Notes: generated by a model from the letters alone, not told the origin. A stretch of DNA of 64,000 nt from Phragmites australis (GCF_958298935.1 NC_084936.1:5463501-5527500), one strand, 5' to 3'. Positions 44,435 to 58,522 are shown, numbered from the stretch's first letter. Program-made: numbers and translations.

Positions 44435-47400
44435 TGTTGGCAATCTAGCACTCAGATCGCCCACCAGACCCTCTCACAATCTCTGGAATCGCTCGGTTGT
44501 GCAGACTGAAGAAAAACCGAACAATGTCATGCTACAGTAACTAAATCTTCAGACGGAACTCAGCGTGGATTTGTGTTGCGGGGGCTGCACCATTTTCTCT
44601 GGTGTTTATTCCTTTAAATAGACAATCAAAGTAGTGGACAATGAGGCCTATATGCACGCCATGATCTCCATGTCTTGTGCCATCCCACAAGCCGATCAAG
44701 TCGTGCATATCTGCCTGAAGAACCGGACTAAAACTAACAGACTCTGACTGACTCCAACGGACTCGATCCTACATCAATCTTTGCTTCCTCGACACACTCT
44801 CTGATGAAGTGATACTTTGTGTCGATATGTTTGCTTCGATCATGGAATACCGGATTCTTGCTCAGTGCTATAGCTGACTTATTATCGATCTTGAGCTTCG
44901 GTACTCCAATTCTTCTTCCCAGAACATCAGTCAGCAGTCGTTGGAGCCAAGTGCCTTGGCAAGCTGCTGCAGCAGCGACAATGTGCTCAACTTCACATGA
45001 TGATAATGCCACCACGCGCTGCTTCTGGGATTGCCATGTAATTGGCTTGCCTCCGAGGAAGAATATGACACCGGAGGTGCTTTTGCGATCATCCACATCT
45101 CCTGCCACGTCAGAATCGCTGAACCCAACTAGCTGCGGATCACCATGTCCTTGTCTTGGGTATGTCATTCCATAACTTGTTGTCCTGGCAATGTACCTCA
45201 ACAAATGTTTGACGACAACAAGGTATTCTTGCCTGGGGGCCTCCATGAACCGGCTTACATACCCACAACGAAGGATATGTCAGGCCGTGTGTGGAAAAGG
45301 TAACGAAGACTTCCGATCAGGCTGCAATAATACTTGGCATCCACTAGATCACTCGAGTTCGTCCTGGACAGCTTCAACCGAGATTCCATCGGTGTTTTGC
45401 AGGTGTTGCAGCCCGCCAATCCAGCTTTCTCCACAAGCTTCTTGGCATACATTGCTTGGCGAATAGAGATGCCATTTTGATTCTGCTGCACCTCGATCCC
45501 CAGATAGTGTGACAGAAGCCCCAAGTCACTCATCCAGAAGAGGTTCAACATCTCCTCATTGAACAAGTCAATGTTCTCGTTGAACGCACCAGTGATGATC
45601 AAGTCATCCACATACACCCCGACAGCAAGCCGGGAAAATCACCTCCCCGTGCATAGATGCCATGTTCAATGTCACTCCTCTGGAACCCAAGTGCTCTTAG
45701 GCTGGTGTCCAGCTTTGAGTTCCATGCCCGGGGTGCCTGCTTGAGCTCGTACAGCGCCTTGTGGAGCTTCAATACTTGGTGTGGGTGATCTTCGTTGATG
45801 AAGCCCGGGGGCTGCTCGATGAAGATTTCCTCCTCCAGATCGCCATTGAGGAAGGCCATCTTCACATCCATGTGATGCACGCACCACCCAAAGTGAGCAG
45901 CCATGTCGAGCAGCAACCGGAATGAATCGAGTCTTGCCACCAGCGTGAATGTTTCTTCGTAGTCAACGCCGTGCCGTTGAGCATATCCTTTTACCACCAA
46001 TCGAGCCTTGTGGTGGACAATGGCACCCTTATCATCTTGTTTGAGCTTGAAGATCCACTTGAGCCCGATGGCGTGCCTTCCCGCCGGGAGATCAACCAAG
46101 TCCCAAGTGCGATTGTCTTCTATGGCCGTCATCTCGTCGATCATTGCCTGCCGTCACACCATGTGTTGTTCGGCCTCGGTGAAGGTTGTGTGCTCTTTGT
46201 CTATTGCAAGTAGCAGCCCACCACCGTCGAGCTCCCGAGCAACCAGTCCAGGAGGACCCGCTGCCCTAATGATCTTGTCGACAAGGCAGAATCGCCTCTA
46301 GGCATCATCGTGGTCGTCATCCAGATCCGGCGAGCCCGACGGCGGTGAGTCGAACTCAACCGCAGCCTGCCCCGACTCTGGACTTGCCACCATGGGTGAC
46401 ATGGATTGTCCGGTGACAACACTTGGGTGGTGGCTCACACCAGGGCTCGCCACCACGAGTGATGGCGACTGGCCCACTCCTGGGCTCGCCGCCATGTGTT
46501 GGTCTCCTTCTTGCTAGGGCGGTATAGGGTCCCTTGCTCCCGTCGCCTCTGTGAGTAGTTCCACAGTGAAGGGCTCACCACCATTGCGGTACGGATCATC
46601 CCCTTCTTCGCTCCAGTCTCATCGCGCCGATTCATCGAAGATCACATCGCGGGTTATCACCACGCGATTGCTGGCTGGATTGAACACCCGATAGGCCTTC
46701 AAACCAGGCTCATAGCGCACGAACACCATCGGCGTGCTTCAGTTGTCCAACTTCTTCAGATTTGGCCGGACATCCTTTACACATGCAACACAGCCAAACA
46801 CACGAAAGAAATGGACTGGTGGACGCTTGCCATACCATGCTTCATAAGGTGTTTTGTTGACGACACTCTTTGTTGCTGCACGGTTCAGTATGAAGTTTGC
46901 CGTGGTCACCGCCTCGCCCCAGAAGCGTCCCGGCATCGCATTTGCCTTCAACATGCACCTCGCCATGGCCAGCATGGTCTAATTTTAGCGTTCCACAACG
47001 CCATTCTGTTGTGGTGAATATGGCGCTGTGAGTTGACGATGGATGCCTTCTCCTGCGTAGTACTCGGCAAATTCTTTCACTGTGAACTCGCCGTCGTGGT
47101 CCGTCTGAAGCGCACCGAGTTTCTGGCCAGAGTCTGCTTCCGTGCGAGCTTGAAACTCCTTGATTGCAGCCGCTACTTGATCCTTTGAGGCGAGCAGTGT
47201 GAGCCATTGATAGCGGCTCATATCATCAACAAGTAGAAGGAAATAGCGTTTTCCTCCCGGCGTTGGTGGCGTGATGGGGCCACATAAGTCCCCATGGACA
47301 AGCTCCAGATTGCGCTCAGCTCATAAGTGAGCCTGGCTCGGAAACTTGGCGCGTCGTTGCTTTCCCGCGAGGCAGCTATCACAGAGCTGCTCAACGTGCT

Positions 47401-49232
47401 CGATGTGCGGTAGACCGCGAGCCAAGCTTTTCTGCGCCAACTCTCGAAGCCCTCCGAGGCTCAGGTGGCCATAACGGGCATGCCAGCGCCATGCCGTATC
47501 TTCACACCGCGTCACCAAGCAGATGGGTTGCACAATCTGCAGTGCAAGCAGGTATATCCTGGACGGGGATCTCTGCACCTTTGCCAGGAGTCGACGCCGT
47601 TCATCGCGAAAAGAAGTCATGGAAGTGTGGATAGATCGACATCAAACTCTAGCCGAAGAATTCCTTCTTCGATCACCACTTGGTAGCCAGACTCGTCCAG
47701 CTGGCCGAGGATGACAATGTTGGCCACCAATCGTGGAATGAAGTAGACTCCGGTTAAAGCGCGGTGCTCGCCATTCTTGCAGCCGAATAGGACGACGTCG
47801 CGCCCTTCTATCTTCACCACCGAACCGTCACCAAATAGCACGGTGCCTTGAACGCTGGTGTCCATCTCGGAGAAGACACCTCGGGAGCCCGTCATGTGGT
47901 TCGTGGCTCCGGTGTCCAGCACCCATTTGCTGTGGTCGTAATCCTCCTTCTGTCCGAGCTGAGCGAACACGCGGGCTTCGTCCAGTTGGATTCGCCCCTT
48001 ATCAGCTGGAGCACGGCTCGGTGCAATCCACGTGACGGTTGCTGAAGCCATCAGCAAGGACTCCTCATTGTCGTTGGCCTGGGTCACGTGCACGTGCTCA
48101 CGATTCCGAGGCTTGCTGCGGCACTCCCTGGCCCAGTAGCCTTGTTTGCCGCAATTGTGACACTTGTCGGTGGGAGTGGCCCGGCTTCCTCCGGTTCCGA
48201 CGTCGCGCATTTTGGCTGCGCGCTCGCGCCCTCTGTCGTGGCACTTGCCATGCCTGCCAGTGCTCGAGCAACCTTGGTCGCCATCCCGATCCGCAGCTTC
48301 ATGAGGAGAAGTTGATCGCCTCCTTTGCTTGCTGCAACTCTGAGCTGGTAGCGCTCCTCGACAGCCCTCAAGCGCCCAGTAACCTCTTCGACTAACAACG
48401 TGTTGAGGTCCAACAACGTTTCGATCGAAATGGCCACCTGCGACAGTTGCTCGGGGACAACCTGCAGGAACTTCCTCACGATCTCATCATCCATGATGTT
48501 GTCGCCGAGAATCCGCAGGTTGTTTGCTAACCCAGTGATGCGCATCGAGAATGCATCCATTGACTGGCCCGGCTTGAAGGCGATCTCCCCGAATTCAAGC
48601 CGGAGCTTTTGTGCGTTCGCTTCCCTCACGCGTTGGACACCCATCCGGATGGTCTTCACGGCCTCCCAAGCCTCCTTCGTTGTGGGCTTGACCGCTAGGG
48701 ATGGCAGCATCTCTTGCGGCACTGCCCAAAGGATCGCTGAGAGCGCCAGTCGATCTACACGATAATCACCGTTGCCAGGATCAATCACCTCCCACAGGCC
48801 TTGTGTCTGGAGGTTCACCCTCATCACCAGCGACCACTCCTGGTAGTTGGTGCTGGTGAGCATGGGGTACGCGACGGTGCCTGCCACTTCCCTCACCACA
48901 CGCCGCATGGCCATCTCCCCTCCAGCTCTGAAATTTTGACGGCGGAGCTGCGAAGGAGATTGAGAGCGTGCCGGCGAGGTCGACGAGGAATTCGAATGAA
49001 TGGATATGGTACCAGGAGCTCACTCAAGGCTCTAATGCCAATTGTTGGCAATCTAGCACTCAGATCACTCACCAGACCCTCTCACAATCTCTGAAATCGC
49101 TCGGTTGTGCAGACTGAAGAAAAACCGAACAATGTTGTGCTACAGTAACCAAATATTCAAACGGAACTCAGCGTGAATTTGTGTTGCGGGGGCTGCACCA
49201 TTTTCTCTGGTGTTTATTCTGTTAAATAGGCA
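44435..49232 (-). mobile_element. Copia-3: older, degenerate Ty1/copia element, 4.8 kb
   Basis: Two 190-bp LTRs (44435-44624 and 49043-49232; minus-strand ends TG...CCAACA) with a PBS TGGCATTAGAGCC (49029-49041) next to the right one. LTRs differ at about 12 of 190 sites (6%), so this insertion is older than Copia-1 and -2. No matching TSD: the left flank continues RAE1 3' UTR and the right flank continues a RAE1 intron (from about 49262), with about 300 bp holding the last two exons missing. An insertion followed by, or coupled to, deletion is inferred. Sequence 49233-49262 may be extra LTR or flank. Confidence 0.85.
44734..48914 (-). pseudogene. Copia-3 gag-pol, frameshifted
   Basis: Domains in order on the minus strand: gag 48084-48914 (LTSTNYQEWSLVMRVNLQ; UBN2-like), zinc knuckle and protease 47617-48210 (CHNCGKQGYWARECRSK and WVLDTGATNHMTG), GAG-pre-integrase 47321-47620, integrase 46739-47221 (PYSPQQNGVVER), RT 45255-46144 ([17 protein letters not shown]; the catalytic YVDD lies at the 45599-45617 frame junction), RNase H 44734-45246 (FSDSDVAGDVDDRKSTSG, IDTKYHFIRECV). 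Frameshifts occur at about 45250 (one base lost) and about 45610, with more around 46145-46740. Coding capacity is lost. It resembles the plant TNT1-like group but was not assigned to a lineage. Confidence 0.85.
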
Positions 49233-49261
49233 TTTTCTCGCCTCTCTCTTAATCCCTCTCC

Positions 49262-50708
49262 TCTCTCATCTCTCCTCTTACAAAATATTAGCGTAGCCAT
49301 CAATGGCCTTGTTACAGCAGTACAGCACTACCTTTAGCAAATAGAAAAGACTAGCAAATCTACACTAGTATACTAGTATGGCTATGAATAAATTTTCCTT
49401 CATTGGATTTTGGAGCATTTATCTTGATCAAAATAGCATCACTAGTCCACACTAAAAAATCGTTTAAACGCTAACAGCACTTCGTACCATTGATACAAAT
49501 CAAATAAGCTAAATTCTCCAAACATAATAACAAGGATACCAAACTAGTGCAATGGTTGTCAAAATCCAAAAAACAATCAATTTGTCTGAATCAAACGTAA
49601 GATACATCCAAAACCTCCTGATCCGAAAACAAGGTGTTAAAATGCGAAAAGGCTTAATTCTTACAAATAAAACAAGACATTCAACCATCATTTGCCTAGT
49701 AGGCTTACTGTGTAAGAAAATATGGAACCATCACTGTTGAAGGTACTGCAAGGAATGGGAAGGGGGCATCTACTAAAAGCCTGTAAAAAAATAGTATCAG
49801 AATAAAATAAATGAATATGTCATCTAGAAAATAAGGGAAGGAAATATATGAGAAACTGAGCATAAAAACAACCAAATCTGATGAACCCAACAAAATAGGC
49901 AGACCACTCACATAGACACATGATAAAGGATTCATGCCCTTGGGTGAAAATGTAACATGCTCTCATCAACAACAAAAATAATCAACTACTAAATGCCAAA
50001 TAAATCTAGTAAGTACCAAAAAAATCAGTCCATCATCACAAGGTTGGACAAAAGGGAAAGGATGAACCCTAAACACTACCAATAAACATTTTCTTGCTCA
50101 GGTGAAATATTATACTCATGAGCTTGACCATGGTTTCATTTTCCAGCTGTACAAACACAACAAATATCTATGTACCAAATTGAAATGTACAAATCAAGTC
50201 ACCACCAGGAACCTGGGTTGACAGGGTCACTGAACGGGTCCGGTCATGGGTGCCTTAAAGTGTGTGTCGAAGAAGGGTACTTTTCTTTGATATGCTAGTT
50301 CGGGCCATGGGACATGACCCCGACAAATGTGGGTTAAGGAATCCAGGTCAATGGATCAACTATAAATGGAAATAAACAAAGTATATTGGGAAAGAAATGG
50401 AAAAATAGAGAAAACAAAAGAAGAAAGGGGAAAGATGAATAAATAAGCCTGGCCCAATTTCCACCAGCCCATCCATCCCTCTCCTCTCTCTCAATCCCTT
50501 GACAACTCACTCTTATGTCTAGACCACGACTCTACCCCTACCTCAACCTAACGCCGCCACATTCTATCACCCTTGCCCCCCCCCCCTCTCCCTCCCACTG
50601 CCTCTCCCTTCCTCTTTCCCTTCATTCTCCCCCAACGAGCCGCGACCATGGTGGATTTGGCGAGCAACAACAACGGCAACGATGGTGACGAGGGAAAGCA
50701 ATGGTAGC
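49262..50708. other. RAE1 intron sequence
   Basis: 49270-49375 matches the RAE1 intron in D1 (17317-17420). Exon 49709-49780 lies inside this interval. 49800-50700 is intron DNA with a C-run at 50577-50587 and no further exon. A long pyrimidine-rich stretch lies at 50450-50640. Confidence 0.55.
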
Positions 50709-51435
50709 TGTTGGAACCGAAGTCCCGAACAAGGAAAACCTTCGCTCCGAGGGAAAGCCGAAGGTTTCTGGGTGTGACACGTATTCAGAGGTAAATAGCC
50801 TCGATTGATTCCTCCTGATCTCGAGTATAGTATAGCTCCATTTATAGCCCGTACTCAACCACTCCACACTAGGGTTTACAGTTTTACCCCCTCACCTGCT
50901 ACATTCCCGGTATATTCGGGGCATTATGGTACAATCAAGTATATTTACATAATTACAACTATGCCCAGCGCAGTTAAGTGGGCCTCGATGTCCATTTGTG
51001 GTCTTCGACCAATCTCATGGTTGCGTTGAAGGCTCCTCCTCAGCTTCCAGCCGAAGGTTCACCATGAGCTTCGCTCCTGCCCTCCAGCGCCATGAGTCGA
51101 CCTTCGGCCTCCGGCCGAAGATACGCTAGTACCTTCGCACCCTTCGGTCAGCGGAATTGCCGGTCGACCTTCAGCTGCTGACCGAGGGCATGTCGACGCC
51201 TTTGCCGACGCGGATGGCAGGAACAACGAACATGCCTCCGGGCTTCGACCGAAGGCCCGTCCTAGCCTTCACCCACACGGATGAAGGATATGGGCCAACC
51301 TTCAGGCTTCGACCGAAGGTACGCCATGATCTTCGCCTGCATTTCCTGAAACATCCCTGCAACACTCATGAGTGTTTAGCCACCGGTAGACTTCGACTTG
51401 CCATACGAGGGGGGGGGGGGAGATCATCCCCAATA
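50709..51435 (+). mobile_element. Solo LTR (727 bp) in RAE1 intron
   Basis: Begins TGTTGGAACC and ends CCCCAATA. The expected CCAACA end has one C-to-T change. Flanked by a perfect 5-bp TSD GTAGC (50704-50708 and 51436-51440). No internal element remains, so it arose by LTR-LTR recombination. The LTR contains repeated CTTCGG/CCGAAGG motifs (50750-51320) and a G-run before its end. Confidence 0.75.
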
Positions 51436-51840
51436 GTAGCGATTGAGGTTAGCTTCCGCTCCCCCATATTCTCCATCGTCACTATCCTCCTCTTCTGCCA
51501 TCCCATTGGTTCATGAGCCGTTGGGCGGTGGCATCCCAGCCATGAACCAAGATCACGGCAATCCACGATCCAGGATGTGTGTACCGAGGTCGTTGATCGA
51601 GGAGGTGACCCACTACCCCGCTTACTGTGGTACATATACTTCACATAAACAACACAAGCTGTAAACCATCATGAATCATGAACAATCAAGGCAACAGAAA
51701 TCAACTGCAGTAGACAACAAAGGTGAAAATCAAGAGCCACTGGAAATTGTTAAACCTTCAGCCTCTGCTTGCTATCCTTATCCCAGAAATTGAAAGCACC
51801 ATCAGATCCAGCAGTTGCAAATGTGTGATGGGCCTGCGAC

Positions 51841-52546
51841 AAGTTATAGAAAATATGAAATCCTAAAATTAAAATCACCAAGTACGATTTCCAAACTTGG
51901 AACCAACTACAATTTCCAAACATAGAAATTATCATAAGCAAATGGACACTACTTGTTTCAATGAAACACAGTCTACAAACACAACCAACTCAACGGACAT
52001 AAAGTATCATCGATCAGTCATGCCAATCCAATGAACAAGTGTCATGTTAGCAAAAAAGAACATAGTGAAATAACCAATACTGTTCTTATATGTATATTCA
52101 ACTGGTATGATATGAAATTTACTCTCAGCTAAACCGCTAATCTGTTGAAGTGTTGTTCTTTTTTTGGGTGGCCGGGGGGGCCAACATCTGTGTTCATCTG
52201 CTTGGACTTAGGAGTACTTTTGCGCCATTCATATGCCTAAGATTGCAGTGTATGGTTGTAGATAGCTTAAACTACAGTATCCCGTTAATTTTAGCTCAAG
52301 ACATTTTGTGGAAGACAAGAAGTTGAACTTATGCTATTCAACAGATCAAATGAGAATGGAGACAAGGTATTAAAACTGAACATGACTGTTGCATCTGTAT
52401 GCTCCATAGCAAGGTATGTTAAGCAACATAAGCCTCACAGATAAATAGCAAATGAGTATAGAGCGAGAAATCTATGTTAAGCAATATAAGAACAAACATA
52501 AGCCTCACAGGTAAATAACAAATGAGTAAAGAGAGGGAAATCTTAC
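51841..52546. other. RAE1 intron
   Basis: Between exons 51756-51833 and 52547-52651. Holds a local duplication around CATAAGCCTCACAG (52428-52441 and 52497-52510). No other exon or element was recognised. Confidence 0.5.
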
Positions 52547-52651
52547 AGGGTGGAAGTTGAGTGAATTTACAGAGAATATATCATTTCCTTCCCTGTGACA
52601 TTTGAAAGTGAAGTTTTTGCTTTGCTGTGAATCATCAATATGATGCACACC

Positions 52652-53015
52652 TGTTGGAATTGATCTCGGCTAACGTATCCTAACTAACGAGACCGAAATA
52701 TCAGCGATTCCGTACGCGCCATGATCGGAGGCGCAACCAACTCTTGGTTGCGGTCCCGAGTTGAGCAGCGCAAGATAAATAAAGGGTCCCGGCGTCTCTC
52801 GGTGAGTATGAAAATCCCGTGAGGTCCCAAACGCCCTAAAAACTCTTCCCGATCCTAAAGAGTGCTGAATCGACTCGAAGATCGTCGCCATTGCAGCAAC
52901 TGATCAAGAACCGAATGGGTTCTCCAGGCTCCGGTACGTGTTCACGCTTCCGCATCAAATTGGTGTTTGATTTAGGGCTAATGATATTGTCTAAGGCTTA
53001 CTTATGCACATAACA
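52652..53015 (+). repeat. Copia-2 5' LTR
   Basis: 364 bp, TGTTGGAATTGATC ... GCACATAACA. Differs from the 3' LTR by five transitions. Confidence 0.95.
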
Positions 53016-53016
53016 A

Positions 53017-53030
53017 TGATACCAGAGCCG
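53017..53030 (+). other. Copia-2 primer-binding site
   Basis: TGATACCAGAGCCG one base after the 5' LTR, near-complementary to the initiator Met tRNA 3' end; one to two changes from the Copia-1 site. Confidence 0.8.
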
Positions 53031-54434
53031 TCTTTAGCCCTAATCAGACCCCTATTAGACTTAAATATGTTTATTGATGACCAATTAGTCCTGAATGATC
53101 ATGTCTAAGTATAATTGATGTCAATTAGGTTCGGCTAATGTTAATTAGGGCCTTTTTTGATTAAGTTTTAGCACTGTTATTCTCAATTAAGCAAGTTTAG
53201 GCCTTGATTGCTTCTGTTTAAAGCTTAAATTATATGAATTAGTCCAAATTAGTCTCGGATTATACACTCATTCATGTTTTAAAGTTAAATTCTTCCGTTT
53301 TGATCATGTTTATGTGCATGCTTGTGTGTTTTGGAGCTTTGTTTGGGGCAAATAGATAGATTTTGAGCTCGGGTAGCATTAAGAAGGAGGGGATTGGGGA
53401 AACTCTACCACACATCCTAATGAACATCCCCATTCCCCCCCAAATCCGACTCAAAATCCCCAAATCCGAGACTCAAAATCCCCAAATCCAATCCCTAAAT
53501 CCCCTTATCCGCCCCCCATTCTCCGGACAATCACTAAATTAGAGGGGATAAGGTCGAGTCTTACGCTTTTTGGTCGGCGTTGCCCGTCGGCTTCTTCTCC
53601 GGCGGGATCCCCTCCTTTTCCTTTCGGTTGCGCGCGGATCTTCCGGTTGGCGACATCTTCTCGTCTCCACCGCTCGTGCTTGCACGTCGTCTCTCCGGCG
53701 TGCTCCTCTTAGGTCGCCGCGCGCACAACCTCATGGTCCGCACCACCGAAGCTTTAACCGATGGAGGCACGCGCTTCTTCCTCACGCGTGCGCTCCGGCG
53801 GGTAGACCCACGGTGGCGCATTCTCTCTCACCGGCGGTATTTTTTCCGGCGTCGGAACCCTCGGACACCCGCCTCTCTCTCTCTCTCTCTCGCGCTGTGG
53901 CCGTATTTTTCGGAAGGGAAGAGGAGAAATGATTTTAGGGTTAGGGTTTCGGCCGACGGGGTTTTTATACCAGGCGATTTTGTCGGCCTGCCGTCGATCA
54001 CGATGAACGGCTGAAAAGCTCCGGGCCGACGCACGCGAAGGCAGACCGGGCCGTGAGATCGTTCGGGCCGGGCGCGGTGGCTGGGCCGTGCCCTCGGCCG
54101 GGCCGGCGCGTGCGCGTGAAAACAAATTCGGCCCGGGCCGTGCTGATGGGCCAAGCCAGGCCGAAAGGCCTTTTTGGGCTGCATTCAATAAAGCTTTGGG
54201 CTTTTCCATTTATTTGGAATTTTCAGTGATTTCTAACGTCTTTTCCATTTATGCACTGGAATATCTAATGAAAATAGCCCAAAGTTAATGATGATTAATG
54301 CATATAATATTATTGTTAATTCTCTGGTTGAATTGGATCCAACGCGAAGATTTTTTTGGAGAATTTTACGATCAATTTATATAGGTTCATAATTACTTTC
54401 TGACCAAAGTTGATTGTAATTATGTGCCATCTTT
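53031..54434 (+). other. Copia-2 long 5' leader
   Basis: About 1.4 kb of leader. 53560-54180 is GC-rich with overlapping compositional ORFs on both strands, and CT-repeat runs occur at 53872-53895. Homologous to the Copia-1 leader at its ends. Not a gene. Confidence 0.6.
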
Positions 54435-57400
54435 ATGTGTTTATTTAAATTCTTTTCCGTTTTCTGCCCAACGGTGATGCGGATTGGAGTTTTATTTTTG
54501 CATGATTTTAATCAAACCAACGTAGGGTTATTTTCGTGTAAATTATTTCCTTATGATAAATTTACTAATCTGGCCCAATTCTTCTCTCCAGCTCTTAACG
54601 CTTCCTCTATTGCCGCCACTATTGACGGCATAGAGCAACTTACGGGCAATAATTTTCCTGCTTGGAAAGCTAAGGTGACTGTTGTCCTTGGTGTTTTGGA
54701 CCTGGACTATGCACTCAGGGTTGACGCTCCCACAGCTCCCGCCATTGGCGTGGAAAATTATGATGAATTAAAGAAAACTTATGATTCACTTTCTGAGAAA
54801 TGGGAGCGGTCCAACCGCATGTCTCTTATGATAATGAAGAACTCAATATTAGATGCTATAAGGGGAGCAATCCCAAACTCAGAAAAAGCTAAGACGTACT
54901 TGGCATCTGTGGAGGAGCAATTTAAAGGCACCTCCAAGGTTTATGCCAGTACACTGATTCAGGAGCTCCTCAACACTAAGTATAATTATGGGTCCGGTGG
55001 CATAAGAGAACACATCATGATGATGACAGATATGGCTGCCAAACTCAAGGGCATGGATATGGAAATCTCTGAGGGTTTCCTTGTCCACTTCATTATGACC
55101 TCTCTCCCTCCTGAGTTTACTCCTTTTAAGATAAATTACAACACTCAGAAAGAGAAGTGGAGCATGAGCGACTTGATCGCAATGTGCGTCCAAGAGGAAG
55201 AGAGGGTGAGGGCTGAAAATAAAGATTTTGTGAATCAAATAAGCAGCCCCAAGAATAAAAGAAAATTCTAAAGGGATTTCAAGTATAAGAAGAAGTTGCA
55301 TTTCGTCGCTAAACACGACAAGGCAGCACAGAGGGCGCCCAAGGCATTTGCTCCTTCTGCTCCTGCCTCTCAAGAATCTAAAGATGACGGATGCCACTTC
55401 TGCCACAAGAAAGACCACTACCAAAAGGACTGTATTGGTTTCCTGAAGTGGCTTGCAAAGAAGGGTAATGATTTCATAACATTCATTGATGAATCACTTT
55501 ATGCTGATTTTTTTCTTAATTCATGGTGGATTGACTCAGGTGCCACTGTGCACGTTACCAACTCCTTACAGGGATTCCTTACCGCGAGAACATTAAGAAA
55601 GGGGGAGCGAAGTCTTAGAGTGGCCAATGGGAAGGAAGCTCAAGTTGAAGCTATCGGATCCCTCCCATTAGTTCTAAATAGTGGCTTCACTCTTAGATTA
55701 AATAATGTAGTTTATGTTCCTTCTATGAGGAGGAATCTCATTTCAGTTTCAATGTTAGATGATGATGGTTTTTATTATAATTTTGGAGACAATAAATGCA
55801 TTCTTAAATTTAATTCAGATGTTATTGGTCTTGCCATCTGACAAGACAAACTTTATATGCTTCCTCTTAATGAATCCTCTGTGACGATGAATGTCTATGA
55901 TGTAAGCCATAAAAGAAAGAGAAGTACAATTAATGAGACTTCTTCGAAACTGTGGCATTGTCGTTTGGGCCACATTTCGAGGGGGAGAATGGAGCGTCTC
56001 ATTAAGGAAGAGATTCTCCAACCCTTAGACTTCTCCGACTCTGACCACTGCATAGATTGCATTAAAAGAAAATACGTTAAGCAAATAAAGAAAGGGGCCA
56101 CTCGGAGCACAGGATTATTAGAATTAATTCACACGGACATATGTGGTCCTTTTCCTGTGACATCAGTTGACGGTTTTGATTCTTTCATTACCTTCACTAA
56201 TGATTTCTCCCGTTACAGCTATATCTACCCCATTAAAGATCGATCTGAATCTCTCGATAAATTTAAGATATTTAAGGCTGAAGTAGAAAATCAGCACAAC
56301 CTGAAGATTAAAGTAGTGAGATCGGATCGCGGGGGAGAATATTATGGGAGGCATGCCACATATGGGCAAATCTCTGGTCCTTTTGCCAGATTCCTTCTGG
56401 AAAATGGCATAGTAGCCCAATATTCTACACCTGGTGAACCTCAGCAAAACGGGGTAGCTGAGTGACGCAACCGCACGCTTATGGATATGGTGCGAAGTAT
56501 GCTCAGCTATTCTAGTTTACCAGTTGGACTGTGGATGGAGGCACTTAAGACAGCCACACACATTCTTAATCGGGTTCCCAGTAAGATCAAAGGGATATCG
56601 CTTTTACTGTCCAGATAGGATCACTAAGTTCGTAGAAACTAGACACGCTGTGTTTCTTGAAAACGGGGATATGGAGCCAAGGGAAGTTGATACAAGAGTC
56701 ACACATCCCTGTGCCTCAGGTGGTTGCACCTTCAGTAGAAACTAACATTAATACACCCCCTGTTGAGGTCTCTGAAATTCCTAATGATATACCTAACGAT
56801 GAGCCTCAGCAGTCCCCTGCAGTACCCAGTCCTTGTCCTGCAGTGCATAATGAACCGATCAGGAGATCACAGCGTGACAGGAGACCTGCCATCTCGAACG
56901 ATTATGTTGTTTATACGAATGAGGATGTTAATGACATAGGGAAGACAGAAGATCCCAACTCATATAAAGAAGCCATGATGAATAAGCATTCGTCTGAGTG
57001 GCTTAATGCCATGAATGACGAATTAAAATCTATGAGCGATAATGATGTGTAGGACCTAGTAGAAATTCCTGACGGAGCCAAAACAGTAGGCTGTAAATGG
57101 GTCTACAAAACTAAACATGATTCTAATGGGAACATCAAAAGGTTCAAAGCAAGGCTCGTAGCTAAAGGCTTCTCGCAAAGAGAAGGAATCGATTATAATG
57201 AAACTTTCTCTCCTGTATCAAGTAAAGATTCTTTCAGAATAATTATGGCGCTCACAGCGCATTATGATTTAGAGCTGCATCAGATGGATGTAAAAACGGC
57301 ATTCCTTAATGGTGACTTGGAAGAAAATGTTTACATGACTCAGCCAGAAGGTTTTGTCATGAAAGACAACGAACATTTGGGATGTCGCCTTAAGAAATCA

Positions 57401-58522
57401 ATTTATGGTCTAAAACAAGCGTCTAGACAGTGGTATCTCAAGTTTGACAAAGTCATCAGAAATTTTGGCTTTAAAGAAAATGAAGTTGATAACTGCATTT
57501 ATATAAAGTTTAAAGTGGGAAAATTCACCATCTTAGTTCTTTATGTGGATGACATCTTATTGGCCAGCAGTGATAAGGATATGCTGTTTGAGACCAAAAG
57601 ATTTCTTTCCTCTAATTTCGATATGAAGGATCTCGGTGAAGCCTCTTATGTTCTTGGCATTGAAATTCATCGAGATCGGTCCAAAGGAGCATTAGGTTTG
57701 TCTCAAAAGGCATACATTGACAGAGTACTAAAGAAATACAATATGCATAAGTGCTCTACCACGCCTGCTCCTATTGTTAAGGGCGATAAGTTTGGGACAT
57801 ATCAGTGTCCAAGGAACCAATATGAGATTGATCAAATGAAGACGGTTCCTTATGCTTCAGCTGTCGGAAGCATCATGTACGCTCAAGTATGTACGCGTCC
57901 TGACTTAGCTTTCGTGACCGGGATGCTTGGCAGATATCAATCAAATCCAGGACCGGACCACTGGAAAGCCGTTAAGAAAGTCCTTCGCTATTTGCAAGGC
58001 ACTAAGAACTACATGCTCATATTTAGAGAATCCAATAACCTTAAAGTCATTGGTTATTCGGATGCAGACTTTGCGGGGTGTGTAGACACTAAGAAATCCA
58101 TGTCAGGTTATATCTTCACCCTCGCTGGAGGAGCTATCTCGTGAAAAAGCTCCAAGCAGACACTTACAGCATCTTCAACGATGCAAGCTGAGTTTGTGGC
58201 ATGTTATGAGGCTACCGGGCAGGCTGTATGGCTAAAGAACTTTATCCCGGGACTAAGAGTGGTCGACAGCATTGCAAAACCACTTACATTATATTGCGAT
58301 AATCAACCCGCAGTTTTCTATACGAGTAACAACAAGTCGAGTGGTGCTGCCAAACACATCGACATTAAGTATCATGTTGTGAAAGATAGAATCCAGGATC
58401 AGATAATAAGTGTCAAGCATATAAGTACTAAGTCAATACTTGCGGATCCGCTTACTAAAGGCTTACCACCCCATATTTTTTGTGATCATGTTGCCGGTAT
58501 GAGGTTATTGGAAAGCCTATGA
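54435..58522 (+). pseudogene. Copia-2 gag-pol, interrupted by stops and deletions
   Basis: Same polyprotein as Copia-1, broken in pieces: gag 54435-55271; zinc knuckle and protease 55296-55841 ([19 protein letters not shown]); integrase 55857-56465; RT 57245-58144 (YVDDILLAS); RNase H end 58181-58522, including the C-terminal ADPLTKGLPP that Copia-1 lacks. Stops at 55269 (CAA to TAA), 55839 (CGA to TGA), 56463 (to TGA), about 57050 (TGG to TAG) and 58142 (TGG to TGA). Deletions near 56585 (about 170 bp of integrase C-terminal coding) and near 56690. Most lesions are C-to-T or G-to-A, as expected from deamination of methylated DNA. It cannot make a full polyprotein. Confidence 0.9.
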
